Position numbers and translations under genes: made by a program. The notes under the pieces are model-generated. The model saw nothing but the letters and a program-made list of their open reading frames with translations. It was not told the origin of the DNA and did no database searches. A stretch of DNA of 64,000 nucleotides from Multifurca ochricompacta (taxonomy: Eukaryota; Basidiomycota; Agaricomycetes; Russulales; Russulaceae): assembly GCA_022496185.1 (NCBI GenBank), contig WTXG01000057.1, forward strand, positions 1 to 64,000, read 5' to 3'. How positions within the stretch are numbered: position 1 is the stretch's first letter; each line of letters opens with the position of its first letter. Below, piece by piece: positions 11,815-23,241 of the stretch.

Positions 11815-13016
11815 TCCAACACCCCCGTTTCAACGGCCACTCGCTTGGCCATATCCTCACGGCTGGTGACCCTCATGCGTTTTAAAACCTGGTCCCCATT
11901 CCCCGTCCAGTCCCCCCTGCGCTGTTGGTTCCCCAGCCTCCTGTGTTGCAGGCTACCCCGCCGGCGAGCGCGGTCTTGACAGGGTTGGGAAGGGTCTCTC
12001 AAGCGCTTGCTGCCCTGGACAAGAAGGTCCCCCTCCTAATGCCACCCCTCCTGCTGCGCAACCCCCCGCCTAGGGCAAGATGCCCTCTGCCAAGGCCACG
12101 CCCCCTCCTGCTCCCTTTGCCCTTTCTCACCCCTCCCCCTCGTTGTGCCCCCTCCTGCTTCCGCTTCTCGGCCGCTTCTCGGTCCTATACACAGGTCACT
12201 CGGAAGGCCTTGAGGCCTTCTCTGATCATCTCGGTGGCGCCCCAAAATCTGAAGCCCTATATTTGGTCCCCTCACGAGTTATGCCAGCACCTCAATTCCT
12301 CCCTGACTGGCACTGGTCATCAAGTCTCCCTGTCAGCTGCGCGATGTACAATGAAGAACAACTTGGTGCTCATGGCTAGCCCGGACACGATGGAGGATAA
12401 CCTCCTGGCCGCACAGACCCACATAATAGTCACCCTTTGGACGTTCTTGTCAGTGTTGTCCCAAGTGGTCCCCACCGCCTCGCGACCGAATGTGCCTTGG
12501 TCGAGGGTTACAGTCAACGGTCTGCCCACGGGGGCGTTTGTAGGTGGAATTTCCTTCTCCCCAGCTGTCTATCATGAGGCGCTGGGGAAAGTCAACTCCA
12601 TCTATCGGAGACTCAAAGTGGCTCGTCTTCCTAACTGGGTGCGTCCGCCATCCAGCTACCTTCCTGACTCGCGTTCTTCGGTGGTTGTTGCCTTTGAAGA
12701 CCCGGATGGCTCTGTCCTCAAGGACAGTGCACTTTCTTTGGCTTCGGGCACGAGTGCACTGTGCGCTGGTGGAAGTCCAAGCCATGCCCCCCTAAGGTCG
12801 CCAATCCTCCCGCGACAGGGACTGCCTGAGGTCCTGCCTTCCTATCTTCCCTTTGGGGAGTTCCGGTTCCATTACATCTGTTCATGCACAATAATTACTA
12901 TGTACCGTGTAGTGCTGCCCGACTTTTTTTGTAACCGATTTTATTACACATGTCAGGGAGCTATGCCCAAATTGCGCGCGGCTACTACAGGGTACATAAT
13001 AGCTACTAGGATGTGA
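11815..13016 (+). pseudogene. LINE ORF1 (gag-like) relic, left arm
   Basis: The translated segment has hallmarks of ORF1 proteins of basidiomycete LINE elements: NVPWSRVTVNGLPTGAF, then NWVRPPSSYLPDSRSSVVVA running into AFEDPDGS. After FEDPDGSVLKD the frame shifts by one base, and the expected continuation GFGHECTVRWWK is found in another frame, so the ORF is broken. A proline-rich head precedes it. No reverse transcriptase follows within the arm, so this is an old fragment. The right-arm twin is at 20980-22190. Confidence 0.65.
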
Positions 13017-13617
13017 CCAGGTGTGGGACAAAAGCTCAGGGTAAAAAACCCCATGGATAAAAGTAAGTGGTAATTAAACAAGGTGAAATCGCTGTACAGA
13101 GTGATCAGTAATGAAAAAGAAGACGGCTAACTGGCCTAATCCGGCTCCAGAGGTCGTCGCAATGAGTACGGTTTGAACGTAGCTTGCGTCTCCTGTAGGA
13201 AGTCCAAGAGATAAAGACAAGAGGCCAGCGGTGCATGTCTGGGGACCAGGATTAGATGCCCAGAGTTATCCGTGTTTGGGCATACAGTGGGTGTGGGAGA
13301 CCATAAATTAAATAGCTCGATCCTTATGGTAGAAGACTGTATTGAGTAACTAGTATAAATCAAATAGCTACAGTAATAGAGTCAGTAAAAGAATGCTATA
13401 GCCACTAGTTACTAATACAGTAAGTCTTAAGTGTTGGAAATGAGAAAAGAAATGGTCTGAGGTCATAACAACAAGAGCCATCAACTCCTAGTACATTATC
13501 TAGTCATTCATGTAGCATCACCTAACTCTCCAGCCATACTGTCAAGAAAAAATAAAAAGAGAAGGATGTGTGAGAATCAGGAGAGAATGACCCATAGTGG
13601 AGTCAGTCAGACCAATA
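13017..13617. other. Spacer between LINE relic and U6, left arm
   Basis: No gene is seen. The ORF at 13136-13363 is identical in both arms but has no family features. Confidence 0.45.
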
Positions 13618-13683
13618 AAAAATAAATATTGAGACCCGTAGGTCTACCACTCTGAAACAGCGTGTCATCCTTGTGCAGGGGCC

Positions 13684-13714
<31 letters not shown>

Positions 13715-13738
13715 TTCGTATGCATCCCCGAAGGGAGC
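13618..13738 (-). ncRNA. U6 spliceosomal snRNA, left arm copy
   Basis: On the minus strand the sequence has the U6 core: 5' stem-loop CTCCCTTCGGGGA, the ACAGAGA box within GATACAGAGAAGATTAGC, and the internal stem-loop region GGCCCCTGCACAAGGATGAC. A 3' hairpin AGACCTACGGGTCT is followed by a T-run that can end RNA polymerase III transcription. It is the exact mirror of the copy at 20251-20371 (positions add to 33989). U6 pairs with U2 and forms the catalytic centre of the spliceosome. The mature 3' end is estimated; it may lie before the terminal hairpin. Confidence 0.93.
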
Positions 13739-14240
13739 AATTATTAAAGTACTCAATTCACAAACCCTGTTAGAATAATTTCTTTTTGCTTGAACCGCGA
13801 GTGGGTTTCACCAAACAAGAGCAAACTCTTCTGCTCTCCCCCCATCATGCCAATCAGGTGTCATGCGTCACGAACCAATTTCTTGTTGAGGTATCATCTT
13901 CACACCCAAGAAGCGGGTCCCTACATTCATCTATATAAAATACGGGTATCTTGTCCACAAATGATCACCTCAGTTCTCATTGTTGCGTGTCTCAGCCCGA
14001 GAAGTAGCAAAGTCTCCCCGTGGTATCCGCGTATTGGCTCATTTAACATATTTCTCGTACACACACACACTCTTCTTCTCTCTTCTGCGGAATCCTACTC
14101 TAGATCTGACTCACACGGTCTCGCGATCGTACGGTGTAAGGCGTCCTCAAATAATTCAAAGGGTCGGACTGCTTTACACACGATTCAAGGGGTGATCGAA
14201 GACAAAACCAAAACTCTTCTCTTGACACATAAGAGGGAAC
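13739..14240. repeat. U6 upstream module, left arm
   Basis: This is the 5' flank of U6, shared with 19757-20250 and in decayed form with 29570-29886. The ORFs here are chance. The right-arm version is longer, with several indels between the arms. Confidence 0.6.
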
Positions 14241-14532
14241 TTCCATTTATTTAAGAGCGGAGGGTTGGTAAAAAAACTCAGAACAGATGTCATCCGCTGA
14301 AACAGGCGGTTTCAATCCTGTTCACCTGAAAAACATGAACACTTATAATTGGGCCACCACTCACCTGGCTCCTTGGCCCACTGCTGACATAACAACTTCC
14401 ATTCACTAAGAAACGATCTCCAAAGCGAATGTTGTAAATTCAACCAACAACAAACTTTCAGACACTTCAGAAGCTAGTAAACAGAATAGTCCTCTCAGAA
14501 AGTCACAAAAATACAAGAGAGAGCAGCGAATC

Positions 14533-15064
14533 TCACGCAAGAGGTATCAGCTTGATCGTAACACGTCCATAAACTTTCCCGAATATTGGCCGACAAGTCC
14601 ACATAAATTCAACCATCGAATAATAGAACCTCGCGTCTCCATGAACAACTGAGACGCCGAAAGTCACTTTCACTCATCTTCTAGATTTCCCTTGACTTAG
14701 CCACTGATACGTCCCAATGATCGGGATCTTGACAGAGAATGCTGCATCGATTTCGAGTGTGCTCTTCTCGACGTAGCCTTTCAGCTGAAATCAAACCCAA
14801 TTAGCGATAGTGTCGCCATTCGGAAGGGTAAAGAATATAACTAATAATCCAGGTAACTCCCCAGAGTGGAACCTCGATATCAAAGTCAATCCGGTTGCTA
14901 TCGCCCTCTGCATAAACAGGAGGACCGGCTATGGCGTAGACGTGAATGAGTTCGCCAGTCTTCTCATGTTCGTACGAGTTTGATGGCCTACGAGCCATTG
15001 CTTGAGAGTTATAAATCATCGGGCTCGTCAGAATGAGTAAATTGGGAGTGTAGGTGTAAGTCAT
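14533..15064 (-). pseudogene. Small unknown gene, copy C (fused exons 1-2, frameshifted exon 3)
   Basis: Copy C has the same about 45-bp loss in exon 1 as A and F. A further one-base deletion in the exon 2 region puts the ATG at 15064 back in frame with the conserved GELIHVYAIAGPP segment (open from 15064 to 14858). Its acceptor is TATAA instead of TATAG. Exon 3 (14784-14533) is 6 bases shorter overall than in the intact copies, with several separate indels, so the conserved C-terminus is lost. It is the inner end of the left arm. Confidence 0.6.
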
Positions 15065-15935
15065 GTCGAATTGGAGTACTGGAGTAGGATGGAGAACAGT
15101 TGTCGGTCATCTACCATTGTATTTATACATTTCAGAACAGATGTCAAGAACAAGAAGAGTGCAGAGTGTCCGATAAAGGGTAGCTGTTAGTTCGAATAGC
15201 ACGGCAGGTAAGACAAGAGTGGATGGCCTCGGAATTGTTCCGGAAACTAGAACTAGTTGCGCATAACTTCCTCTAGTGGAGGTGTCGTATCCTAGCTGTT
15301 GAAGATAATGATAATGTTTCCGGTACCGGTCGACTAGGCCATGAGATCAAGTGACTGTAGAGTGCTTGGATCAAAAGTGATACATGATGCCTGATTATGT
15401 GTATTTGGTTGTAGAATGGGTATATGTCCACAGTTTGATATAGATTTGTGATGGGATGAACATCCAGAATTTCCGGGCCATGAGATGTCTCCGAGTGCAT
15501 TTCAGAAAGCTACCCATGTGGCAATGAAAGCTGGTTCGTTCGATAACAATAAGTGAGAGTTTGTAGAAGTATGTATCTCGACTGGCGAGAAAACTACATT
15601 TCAAAGCAGCAGAGTGGTAGTGCATCATAGATTGCTTCAAAATATGGGAGCAATTCTGAGAACTTCTCTCAGATTTGAAGAGTGCTCGCAACACCGGCAT
15701 GGACTACCAAAAACCAGGAACGAAGGACAGGCTTGAGACAGACAGCGATCGGGGGCGGCGTGGGGCGGAATATAAGAACAGGAACAAGAACCACCACCAC
15801 CAGGTTTAAACCAGGATACAAACGAGACAACAACCGCAGATTATATTACATAAGTAACAGACAGACCTATCTGTGTTATGTAAGCAGGTACAGGTCGCGT
15901 CACGCACACCGCCCCAGACCTATCTCATGCGGTTG
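15065..15935. repeat. 5' flank half-unit of copy C
   Basis: This is homologous to one half of the A-B and E-F intervals, ending with the tract shared at 5840-5945 (poly-CCA patch and GCAGGTACAGGTCGCGTC). The equivalent flank is absent beside copy D, so the palindrome's inner junction is asymmetric. Confidence 0.65.
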
Positions 15936-16069
15936 CCTCCAACGATAGAATGAACCAGAACCCAGGACAAAAAGTGTTGTTGGATGAAGTAGTGCTCTTC
16001 GGAGCGTTACGTGGAGTGAACATGAGTATCGGTGGACGCGGAATCATTCGTAGGTTTGTACAAGATAGG

Positions 16070-16823
16070 CTATTCCAAGATACCTTCTAAGGTGTCGCGG
16101 AAGATTTCGCGCGCGCCGATAGCTGTCTTGGCTGATGCTTCTATGAACAAAGCTCCCATTCGAGCTGCGTACGCTGCAGCTTCCGCCATCGGCAATTGCC
16201 GCATATCTCCCTGGGGAACATGGTAACACAGCTTTTAAGAATTTATAAGGCGAGTGCACAGGAGAGTAAATACCTTGTCCGCTTTGTTACCAACAATGAT
16301 CTTCACCGCGGATTCTGGGGGCATAATTACTACACTCTGTGAACCACCATTCTATCGCTTTAAACGACTCGCGATTTGTGATATCGTATACTGGAGACCG
16401 CACCGCAGGCGCATCAGCTATGGACGTTAAGTTCCGCCTGGAGATTGTATAAAACGAACCTAAGATGATTGCTTGTGTATCACGATAATAAGATGAAGTA
16501 ATCGCACGGAAACGCTCTTCACCAGCAGTATCCTGACATAACATTATTTAAAGCTCATAGCTCGCATGGCGGGGGTTCACACGCACCCAGACGATCAGAT
16601 TCACGTGCTTCCCCTTCACCTCCAGTTCGTGGGTCTGTGTGGCGCTTCAATTAGCTCCGGATAGGACTTATTTCTGTACGCTCACCCAAGTATCAACTCC
16701 AATAGTCGGTTGCGCCGCGCTTTCCGGTAACCATTGCTGATCCGTGAAACGGAGCAACAAGCTGCTTTTCCCCACACCTACTTCTCCAAGGAGAAGGAAC
16801 TTTACTTGGTACGTCTCTGGCAT
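16070..16823 (-). CDS. Rab-type small GTPase in the palindrome spacer, with one-base frameshift
   Basis: Five exons were followed: 16823-16686, 16634-16587, 16532-16460, 16390-16274 and 16210-16070. The G motifs are complete: P-loop GEVGVGKSS, switch I PTIGVD, switch II region DTAGEERFR, NKAD and EASAK. This fits a Rab GTPase of vesicle traffic. Three oddities. Exon 4 has one base too many, at a run of five C on the coding strand (16317-16321); dropping one restores the frame into GNKADK. The usual catalytic Gln after DTAG is Glu. The protein ends at FRDTLEGILE with no C-terminal cysteines, so it could not be prenylated unless a further exon exists. It may be a pseudogene, a sequencing slip, or a divergent paralogue. 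Confidence 0.75.
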
Positions 16824-18030
16824 AAAGGGCTGTATTGGTCGTGGGAGCTCCAAAGAATGAAGAGGAGAGTATGGGTTGTTGAAATCGGGCGGAGAGAATA
16901 AGTCGCGAGGGGCTCCTGGATGGTCTTTAAGTATTCCGAGGAAAAGCAGGTGAGACTTATGTCCAGTGTACAGAATAAATTTGATTTCAAAAAAAAAATA
17001 AAAAAACACTGCCAGCTCCACGTGACTAACAGGACGTGTCCCTGAATAAATTACGGGTGACCAGCGGGGGCCCTCGGAAACGCTCATAAATGAGGTATGG
17101 ACATGACGGCGCTGCTGAATCATGGAATGTAAAAGTCCAGCGCGTGGATGATGCGGTGGATACATTCCAGCTCCACAACCTGCCTCGAATATTGTGAACG
17201 GAAGGAAAAGCCGGGATGAGGAGGCATTTCTTTGATTACGATCAACCACAGGGACGCCTGGATCATCGCACGGACGTTTACTGTAACTGGCGGTATAACA
17301 TTGTCTACCCAAGGACCAATGTCCCTCTCTTGTGTTGATCATCTCCTTCCCAGACATACTTGAACCGAAAGTGACAAGCCTTGTAACGCTGAAGCACAAA
17401 AGAGCAGTACATTCGCCAACAGGCCTGAAGCTCCAAAAATTCTGTTTAGTATGGATACATTAGACATGATTGTACTAAAAAAAAAACAGGAAAAGTCGTC
17501 GACGTGGCGGTCACCAGAGGCACGAAATATGCGAGGCATGGAAAGTCATACTCCGCAGAGTCGTAGTCGTCAAGACGAGGCAGACGGCGCTCGTTATGAA
17601 ACATGGAGCTTCCCAAAGCCTTGACGCGTCGCCTTAAAATGAGTCAATAACGCCACGGTGCCTGGATGCTATGTGCACGGAGGGCAAGCTAGCACTTGTA
17701 CCATCGGGGGCCTCTGCAAAGATCACCTGAACCTGGTTTTCAAGAAGATCAACCCCTCCGCGCTTCGGCGCCCATCGAAGGACCGTCCTTCGTTTTTGTC
17801 TGGTGGAGCCTGAAACACTGCAATGGAGTTGTAATATTGGAGTGTGCCTGCTGTGCCTGCTGTATATTTATTTTATTTGATCTCCCGAGGCCCGAGGCGA
17901 ATTCTCTCCTGAATGCTCCCCAGTAAGTTCTTGGAAGTCAATCAGCAACTCCTCTGGAAGGGGATAATAAGATATTGGTGTATGTTGAGTGAGCTGCTAG
18001 AGCCTCTACTTGGGCCTTCATAACTATTCG
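16824..18030. other. Unique spacer upstream of the Rab gene
   Basis: This is not part of the arms. ORFs overlapping 16824-17539 on the minus strand are extensions of the Rab frame or chance. No further gene can be supported. Confidence 0.4.
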
Positions 18031-18721
18031 TCATTGGGCGTAGAAAGCACCTAAGTTAGAGAGGGGTGTAGAAGTATGCGAGAGATGGCCTTCGTCATCA
18101 TGACTTGTGGCGGCTTGATCCTGGCGGCGGAGGCACAGAGAGCGTTTCTGCAGGTTGCTTGATGAAGAGTGTTGGGAAGGTGGCACTAATGTTGCACTGG
18201 GAGGAGGGTGCAGATCGGGGGCATGAGAACCTTCATCCTCATGTCGTACTCCCATTTTCGCGTATGTCTTGCTTGTGTCGGGAAAAAGACTACTCCGCCA
18301 GCTAGGAAATTGTGCGCAGTGATGAGGAGCCCATGATTCATGTTCGTGTGTAGCGGGTGCTTTCTCCTCTACGCGGTTATCAGGCGTGACAGATACAGGC
18401 GTGAACTGAGACCCTGCAATGCTTACGATGCAGCATGATAATAAGACCCATTTTCCACAAGTGGCGATACATAGATCACGTATCGGAGTCGACTTTATGC
18501 CGTGGTTGCCCTCGCCTGTTGCTCCTGCACTCACGTACCCGCACGGTACTCTGTCCTAATGAAAAAGAAGTGAAGTCGCGCTGACTCGGGACACTATCAC
18601 GAGTCTGATTGTTTATTGAAGTGTTAGAGTCAATCAGTGGGATGGTCATTTCACCATGATGCGTAATCCAAGTCGTCAAAAGCGTGAAGAGGCGTGAAAC
18701 CATGCGGATGTATATATACAA
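18031..18721 (-). CDS. Hypothetical protein with one hydrophobic segment (doubtful)
   Basis: A minus-strand ORF at 18534-18031 has a hydrophobic stretch (WVLLSCCIVSIAG) followed by a Ser/Pro/His-rich polar tail, as in a signal-anchored or secreted protein. An upstream ORF (18721-18476) could be its first exon. The ORF's apparent start is a GTG inside a splice-donor-like GTGAGT, so the real start is unknown. I do not recognise a family, and it may not be a gene. Confidence 0.25.
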
Positions 18722-18890
18722 AACGTTTCGGACAAGACGGCGGCAGGCTTGGCCTGAGGCTAGCGCTCGGTTAGACTATCCTTAGCCGGTGAAGTAGACA
18801 AACTCTCGGCTCATACTCTATAGAGCATGTTGGCGAGGGGATGAATCGCATGTGCAATGTAATTAGGGAGTTCCAGTGACTCTCGTTCGA

Positions 18891-19448
18891 AAGACCAAAC
18901 TTCCGACGTTGGTGCGTGCCGAATGTATCCCTGTTTACTCATTCTGACGAGCCCGACGATTTATAGCTCTTAAGCAATGGCTCGTAGGCCATCACAACTC
19001 GTACGAACATGAGAAGACTGGCGAACTCATTCACGTCTACGCCATAGCCGGTCCTCCTGTTTACGCAGAGGGCGATAGTGACCGGATTGACTTTGATATC
19101 GAGGTTCCATTCTGGGAGTTACCTGGATTGTTAGTTATATTCTTTACCCTTCCGAATGGCGACACTATCGCTGATTGGGTTTGATTTCAGCTGAAAGGCT
19201 ACGTCGAGAAGAGCACACTCGAAATCGATGCAGCATTCTCTGTCAAGATCCCGATCATTGGGACGTATCAGTTGGCTAAAGTCAAGGGAAATATCACAGA
19301 CAGAGTGAAAGTGACTTTCGGCGTCTCGGTTGTTCGTGGAGACGCGAGGTTCTATTATTCGAATGGTTGGATTTATGTGGACTTGTCGGCGACAATATTC
19401 GGGAAAGTTTATGGACGTGTTATGATCAAGCTGATACCTCTTGCGTGA
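18891..19448 (+). pseudogene. Small unknown gene, copy D (5' truncated)
   Basis: Homology starts inside exon 1 (GACCAAACTTCCGACG), so the start codon and promoter are missing. The GTGCGT donor and TTTATAG acceptor are kept. Exon 2 starts at 18967 but lacks one G just before its donor (TGGGAG for TGGGGAG), which shifts the frame. Exon 3 (19191-19448) is open to its stop. The break at 18891 marks the inner end of the right arm. Confidence 0.65.
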
Positions 19449-20250
19449 GATTCGCTGCTCTCTCTTGTATTTTTGTGACTTTCTAAGAGGACTATTCTGT
19501 TTACTAGGCTCTGATGTGTGTGTCAAAGTTTGTTGTTGGTTTAATTTACAAATTCGCTTTGGAGATCGTTTCTTAGTGAATGGAAGTTGTTATCATCAGC
19601 AGTGGGCCAAGGAGCCAGGTGAGTGGGGGCCCAATTATAAGTGTTGATATTTTGAGGTGAACAGGATTGAAACCAGTTGTTTCAGCGGATGACATCTGTT
19701 CTGAGTTTTTTTACCAACCCTCCGCTCTTAAATAACTGGAAGTTCCCTCTTATGTGTCAAAAGAAGAGTTTTCGTTTTGTTTTCGATCACCCCTTGAATC
19801 GTGTGTAAAGCAGTCCGACCCTTTGAATTTATTTGAGGACGCCTTCACACTGTACGATCCGAGACCGTGTGAGTCCGATCTAGAGTAGGATTCCGCAGAA
19901 GAGAGAAGGAAGAGGGTGTATGTGTACGAGAAATATGTTAAATGAGCCAATACGCCGGATACCACGGGGAGACTTTGCTACTGTCTCGGGCTGAGACACG
20001 CAACAGTGAGAACTGAGGTGATCGTTTGTGAACAAGATGGGGACCCGCTTCTTGGGTGTGAAGATGATACTTCAACAAGAAATTGGTTCGTGACATTACA
20101 CTCCTGTGACGATACAAGGGAGAAGGCAGGACGGGCCGGAACGAACACAGATAAGATAGAGTGTTTGCTCTTGTTTGACGAAACCCACTCGCGGTTCGAG
20201 CAAAAAGAAATTATTCTAACAGGGTTTGTGAATTGAGTACTTTAATAATT
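19449..20250. repeat. 3' flank of copy D and U6 upstream module
   Basis: Up to about 19757 this is the 3' tail of the small-gene unit (also seen at 4240-4560 and 14240-14530). From there to U6 is the upstream module shared with the left arm. No coding gene is supported. Confidence 0.55.
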
Positions 20251-20274
20251 GCTCCCTTCGGGGATGCATACGAA

Positions 20275-20305
<31 letters not shown>

Positions 20306-20371
20306 GGCCCCTGCACAAGGATGACACGCTGTTTCAGAGTGGTAGACCTACGGGTCTCAATATTTATTTTT
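20251..20371 (+). ncRNA. U6 spliceosomal snRNA, right arm copy
   Basis: The U6 core is intact: CTCCCTTCGGGGA 5' stem-loop, GATACAGAGAAGATTAGC with the ACAGAGA box and AGC triad, and GGCCCCTGCACAAGGATGACAC internal stem-loop. The AGACCTACGGGTCT hairpin and the T6 run at 20367-20372 follow. It is identical by eye to the left copy. It is likely transcribed by RNA polymerase III. The mature 3' end is uncertain. Confidence 0.95.
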
Positions 20372-20979
20372 TATTGGTCTGACTGACTCCACTATGGGTC
20401 ATTCTCTCCTGATTCTCACACATCCTTCTCTTTTTATTTTTTCTTGACAGTATGGCTGGAGAGTTAGGTGATGCTACATGAATGACTAGATAATGTACTA
20501 GGAGTTGATGGCTCTTGTTGTTATGACCTCAGACCATTTCTTTTCTCATTTCCAACACTTAAGACTTACTGTATTAGTAACTAGTGGCTATAGCATTCTT
20601 TTACTGACTCTATTACTGTAGCTATTTGATTTATACTAGTTACTCAATACAGTCTTCTACCATAAGGATCGAGCTATTTAATTTATGGTCTCCCACACCC
20701 ACTGTATGCCCAAACACGGATAACTCTGGGCATCTAATCCTGGTCCCCAGACATGCACCGCTGGCCTCTTGTCTTTATCTCTTGGACTTCCTACAGGAGA
20801 CGCAAGCTACGTTCAAACCGTACTCATTGCGACGACCTCTGGAGCCGGATTAGGCCTAGTTGGAGCCGGGTCTTCTTTTTTCATTACTGATCACTCTGTA
20901 CAGCGATTTCACCTTGTTTAATTACCACTTACTTTTATTCCATGGGGTTTTTTACCCTGAGCTTTTGTCCCACACCTGG
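20372..20979. other. Spacer between U6 and LINE relic, right arm
   Basis: This mirrors 13017-13617; no gene is seen. Confidence 0.45.
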
Positions 20980-22190
20980 TCACATCCTAGTAGCTATTAT
21001 GTACCCTGTAGTAGCCGCGCGCAATTTGGGCATAGCTCCCTGACATGTGTAATAAAATCGGTTACAAAAAAAGTCGGGCAGCACTACACGGTACATAGTA
21101 ATTATTGTGCATGAACAGATGTAATGGAACCGGAACTCCCCAAAGGGAAGATAGGAAGGCAGGACCTCAGGCAGTCCCTGTCGCGGGAGGATTGGCGACC
21201 TTAGGGGGGCATGGCTTGGACTTCCACCAGCGCACAGTGCACTCGTGCCCGAAGCCAAAGAAAGTGCACTGTCCTTGAGGACAGAGCCATCCGGGTCTTC
21301 AAAGGCAACAACCACCGAAGAACGCGAGTCAGGAAGGTAGCTGGATGGCGGACGCACCCAGTTAGGAAGACGAGCCACTTTGAGTCTCCGATAGATGGAG
21401 TTGACTTTCCCCAGCGCCTCATGATAGACAGCTGGGGAGAAGGAAATTCCACCTACAAACGCCCCCGTGGGCAGACCGTTGACTGTAACCCTCGACCAAG
21501 GCACATTCGGTCGCGAGGCGGTGGGGACCACTTGGGACAACACTGACAAGAACGTCCAAAGGGTGACTATTATGTGGGTCTGTGCGGCCAGGAGGTTATC
21601 CTCCATCGTGTCCGGGCTAGCCATGAGCACCAAGTTGTTCTTCATTGTACATCGCGCAGCTGACAGGGAGACTTGATGACCAGTGCCAGTCAGGGAGGAA
21701 TTGAGGTGCTGGCATAACTCGTGAGGGGACCAAATATAGGGCTTCAGATTTTGGGGCGCCACCGAGATGATCAGAGAAGGCCTCAAGGCCTTCCGAGTGA
21801 CCTGTGTATAGGACCGAGAAGCGGCCGAGAAGCGGAAGCAGGAGGGGGGCACAACGAGGGGGGGGGGGGGGGGGGTGAGAAAGGGCAGAGGGAGCAGGAG
21901 GGGGCGTGGCCTTGGCAGAGGGGTTCTTGCCCTGGGCGGGGGGGTTGCGCAGCAGGAGGGGTGGCATTAGGAGGGGGACCTTCTTGTCCAGGGCAGCAAG
22001 CGCTTGAGAGACCCTTCCCAACCCTGTCAAGACCGCGCTCGCCGGCGGGGTAGACTGCGACACAGGAGGCTGGGGAACCAACAGCGCAGGGGGGGACTGG
22101 ACGGGGAATGGGGACCAGGTTTTAAAGCGCATGAGGGTCACCAGCCGTGAGGATATGGCCAAGCGAGTGGCCGTTTAAACGGGGGTGTTG
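20980..22190 (-). pseudogene. LINE ORF1 (gag-like) relic, right arm
   Basis: This is the mirror of the left relic (positions add to about 33996), with the same FEDPDGS segment and the same frameshift after it. A long G-run (about 18) near 21857-21875 replaces a mixed G/A tract in the left arm, showing the two relics have drifted since duplication. No reverse transcriptase remains. Confidence 0.65.
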
Positions 22191-23241
22191 GAGGAATACT
22201 AACAACCTGATCTTTATCAACATGATGAAGACCTGGTCATTGCTGGGGTAGAGTCTGTCAAGCTCCACCAGGTCATCGTAGAGGATGACTACAGTATCAT
22301 TGATGGCGCCAGCTAAGGGGTGTTTGTGGGGGTGGGGGGGGAGTCCTCTGTAGAGAGGGCCTCAAAGGAGGATGATGGTAGTTAAGATGCAAGAGGCATG
22401 AACGAGTGCTTATTGTATGCCCTCGAACTGACTTTGACCCGACACGACTCACTCACTGTGCTTGATAATTATACCTACCCTTCAGTTTGAACAGTCGGAT
22501 AAGATCGAATTATCATAGCTGAACTCTGACTCTTTACTAGACGACATGGATTTTGAGAAATTAATGCGACAACTGTGCATCCGTGGCCGATTTTCAAATC
22601 CTGACCACTACAATATCCCATCCTTCTAACCAACCGCGGTGGTGCCGTAATGGAATGAGTGGGAAAAAGGGAATGTTGAATGAGCCAGGACAAAGGACAG
22701 ATGAATATTCAAAAAACAAGGGCAGTAGACGAAATATCAGGGGAAATGAGACAGGAAGAGGCATGCAAATGAGAGCAGCAGGAGAGGGCGAGTATTGAGG
22801 TTGGCCAGGAGACATGGAAGGTTTAGGTGGAGCGGCCTGAGGTATCCATAGGTAGAGGAGAAACCGGGGGCAGCAGAAGAGTAACAAAAATAAAAGAAAA
22901 CTGAGAGTCTGAGAGTCTTCGTCCAGCAGGTCCGAGTCGACGGGATCAAGGTGAGAAGAGTAGCGGCCTTGTCTCTGGGAGCAGGTGTAAACGAGGCGGT
23001 CGCACGGGTTAACAGTCCTGAAACTGGCAACGAAAGAATTTGGCTCTAGTGACGGGCCGAAATTTGGCAGGCCTATCAGTCAACTCCCATCAATTGTGAT
23101 TGTGGGTTGTGGAATTGTGGGTTGTGGATTGTGGTTGTGAAAAACAAATCATTCTCACGGGCACGGGTCACGGCTTATATAAGGCTCCGCTCCGTGTCAG
23201 TCAAACTCAAAGAAACCACCCAACCAAACACCCAAACGACC
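22191..23241. other. CRN upstream region, right arm
   Basis: This mirrors 10730-11814. No gene is supported apart from the promoter element listed separately. Confidence 0.45.
23176..23183 (+). promoter_or_regulatory. TATA box of right CRN gene
   Basis: TATATAAG lies 66 nt upstream of the ATG at 23242. The left arm keeps a matching TTATATAA, with small nearby changes. Confidence 0.5.

Larger units (their letters stand above)
4300..15050 (+). repeat. Left arm of giant inverted repeat
   Basis: This segment recurs in reverse complement at about 18900-29560. Matching positions add to nearly constant sums: about 33909 at the outer end (4846 with 29063), 33971 across the CRN gene (8038 with 25933, 10729 with 23242), 33989-33996 across the LINE relic and U6, and 33970 at the inner end (14805 with 19165). 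The core from about 7.4 to 13.8 kb is nearly identical by eye. The outer 4.3-7.4 kb and the inner end diverge more. Order from the left: small gene A(-), B(+), CRN kinase(-), LINE ORF1 relic(+), U6(-), small gene C(-). Confidence 0.95.

Noticed and set aside
20188..20200. B-box-like GGTTCGAGC upstream of U6
   Set aside because: It covers only part of the B-box consensus, lies upstream instead of downstream, and is absent before the third copy.
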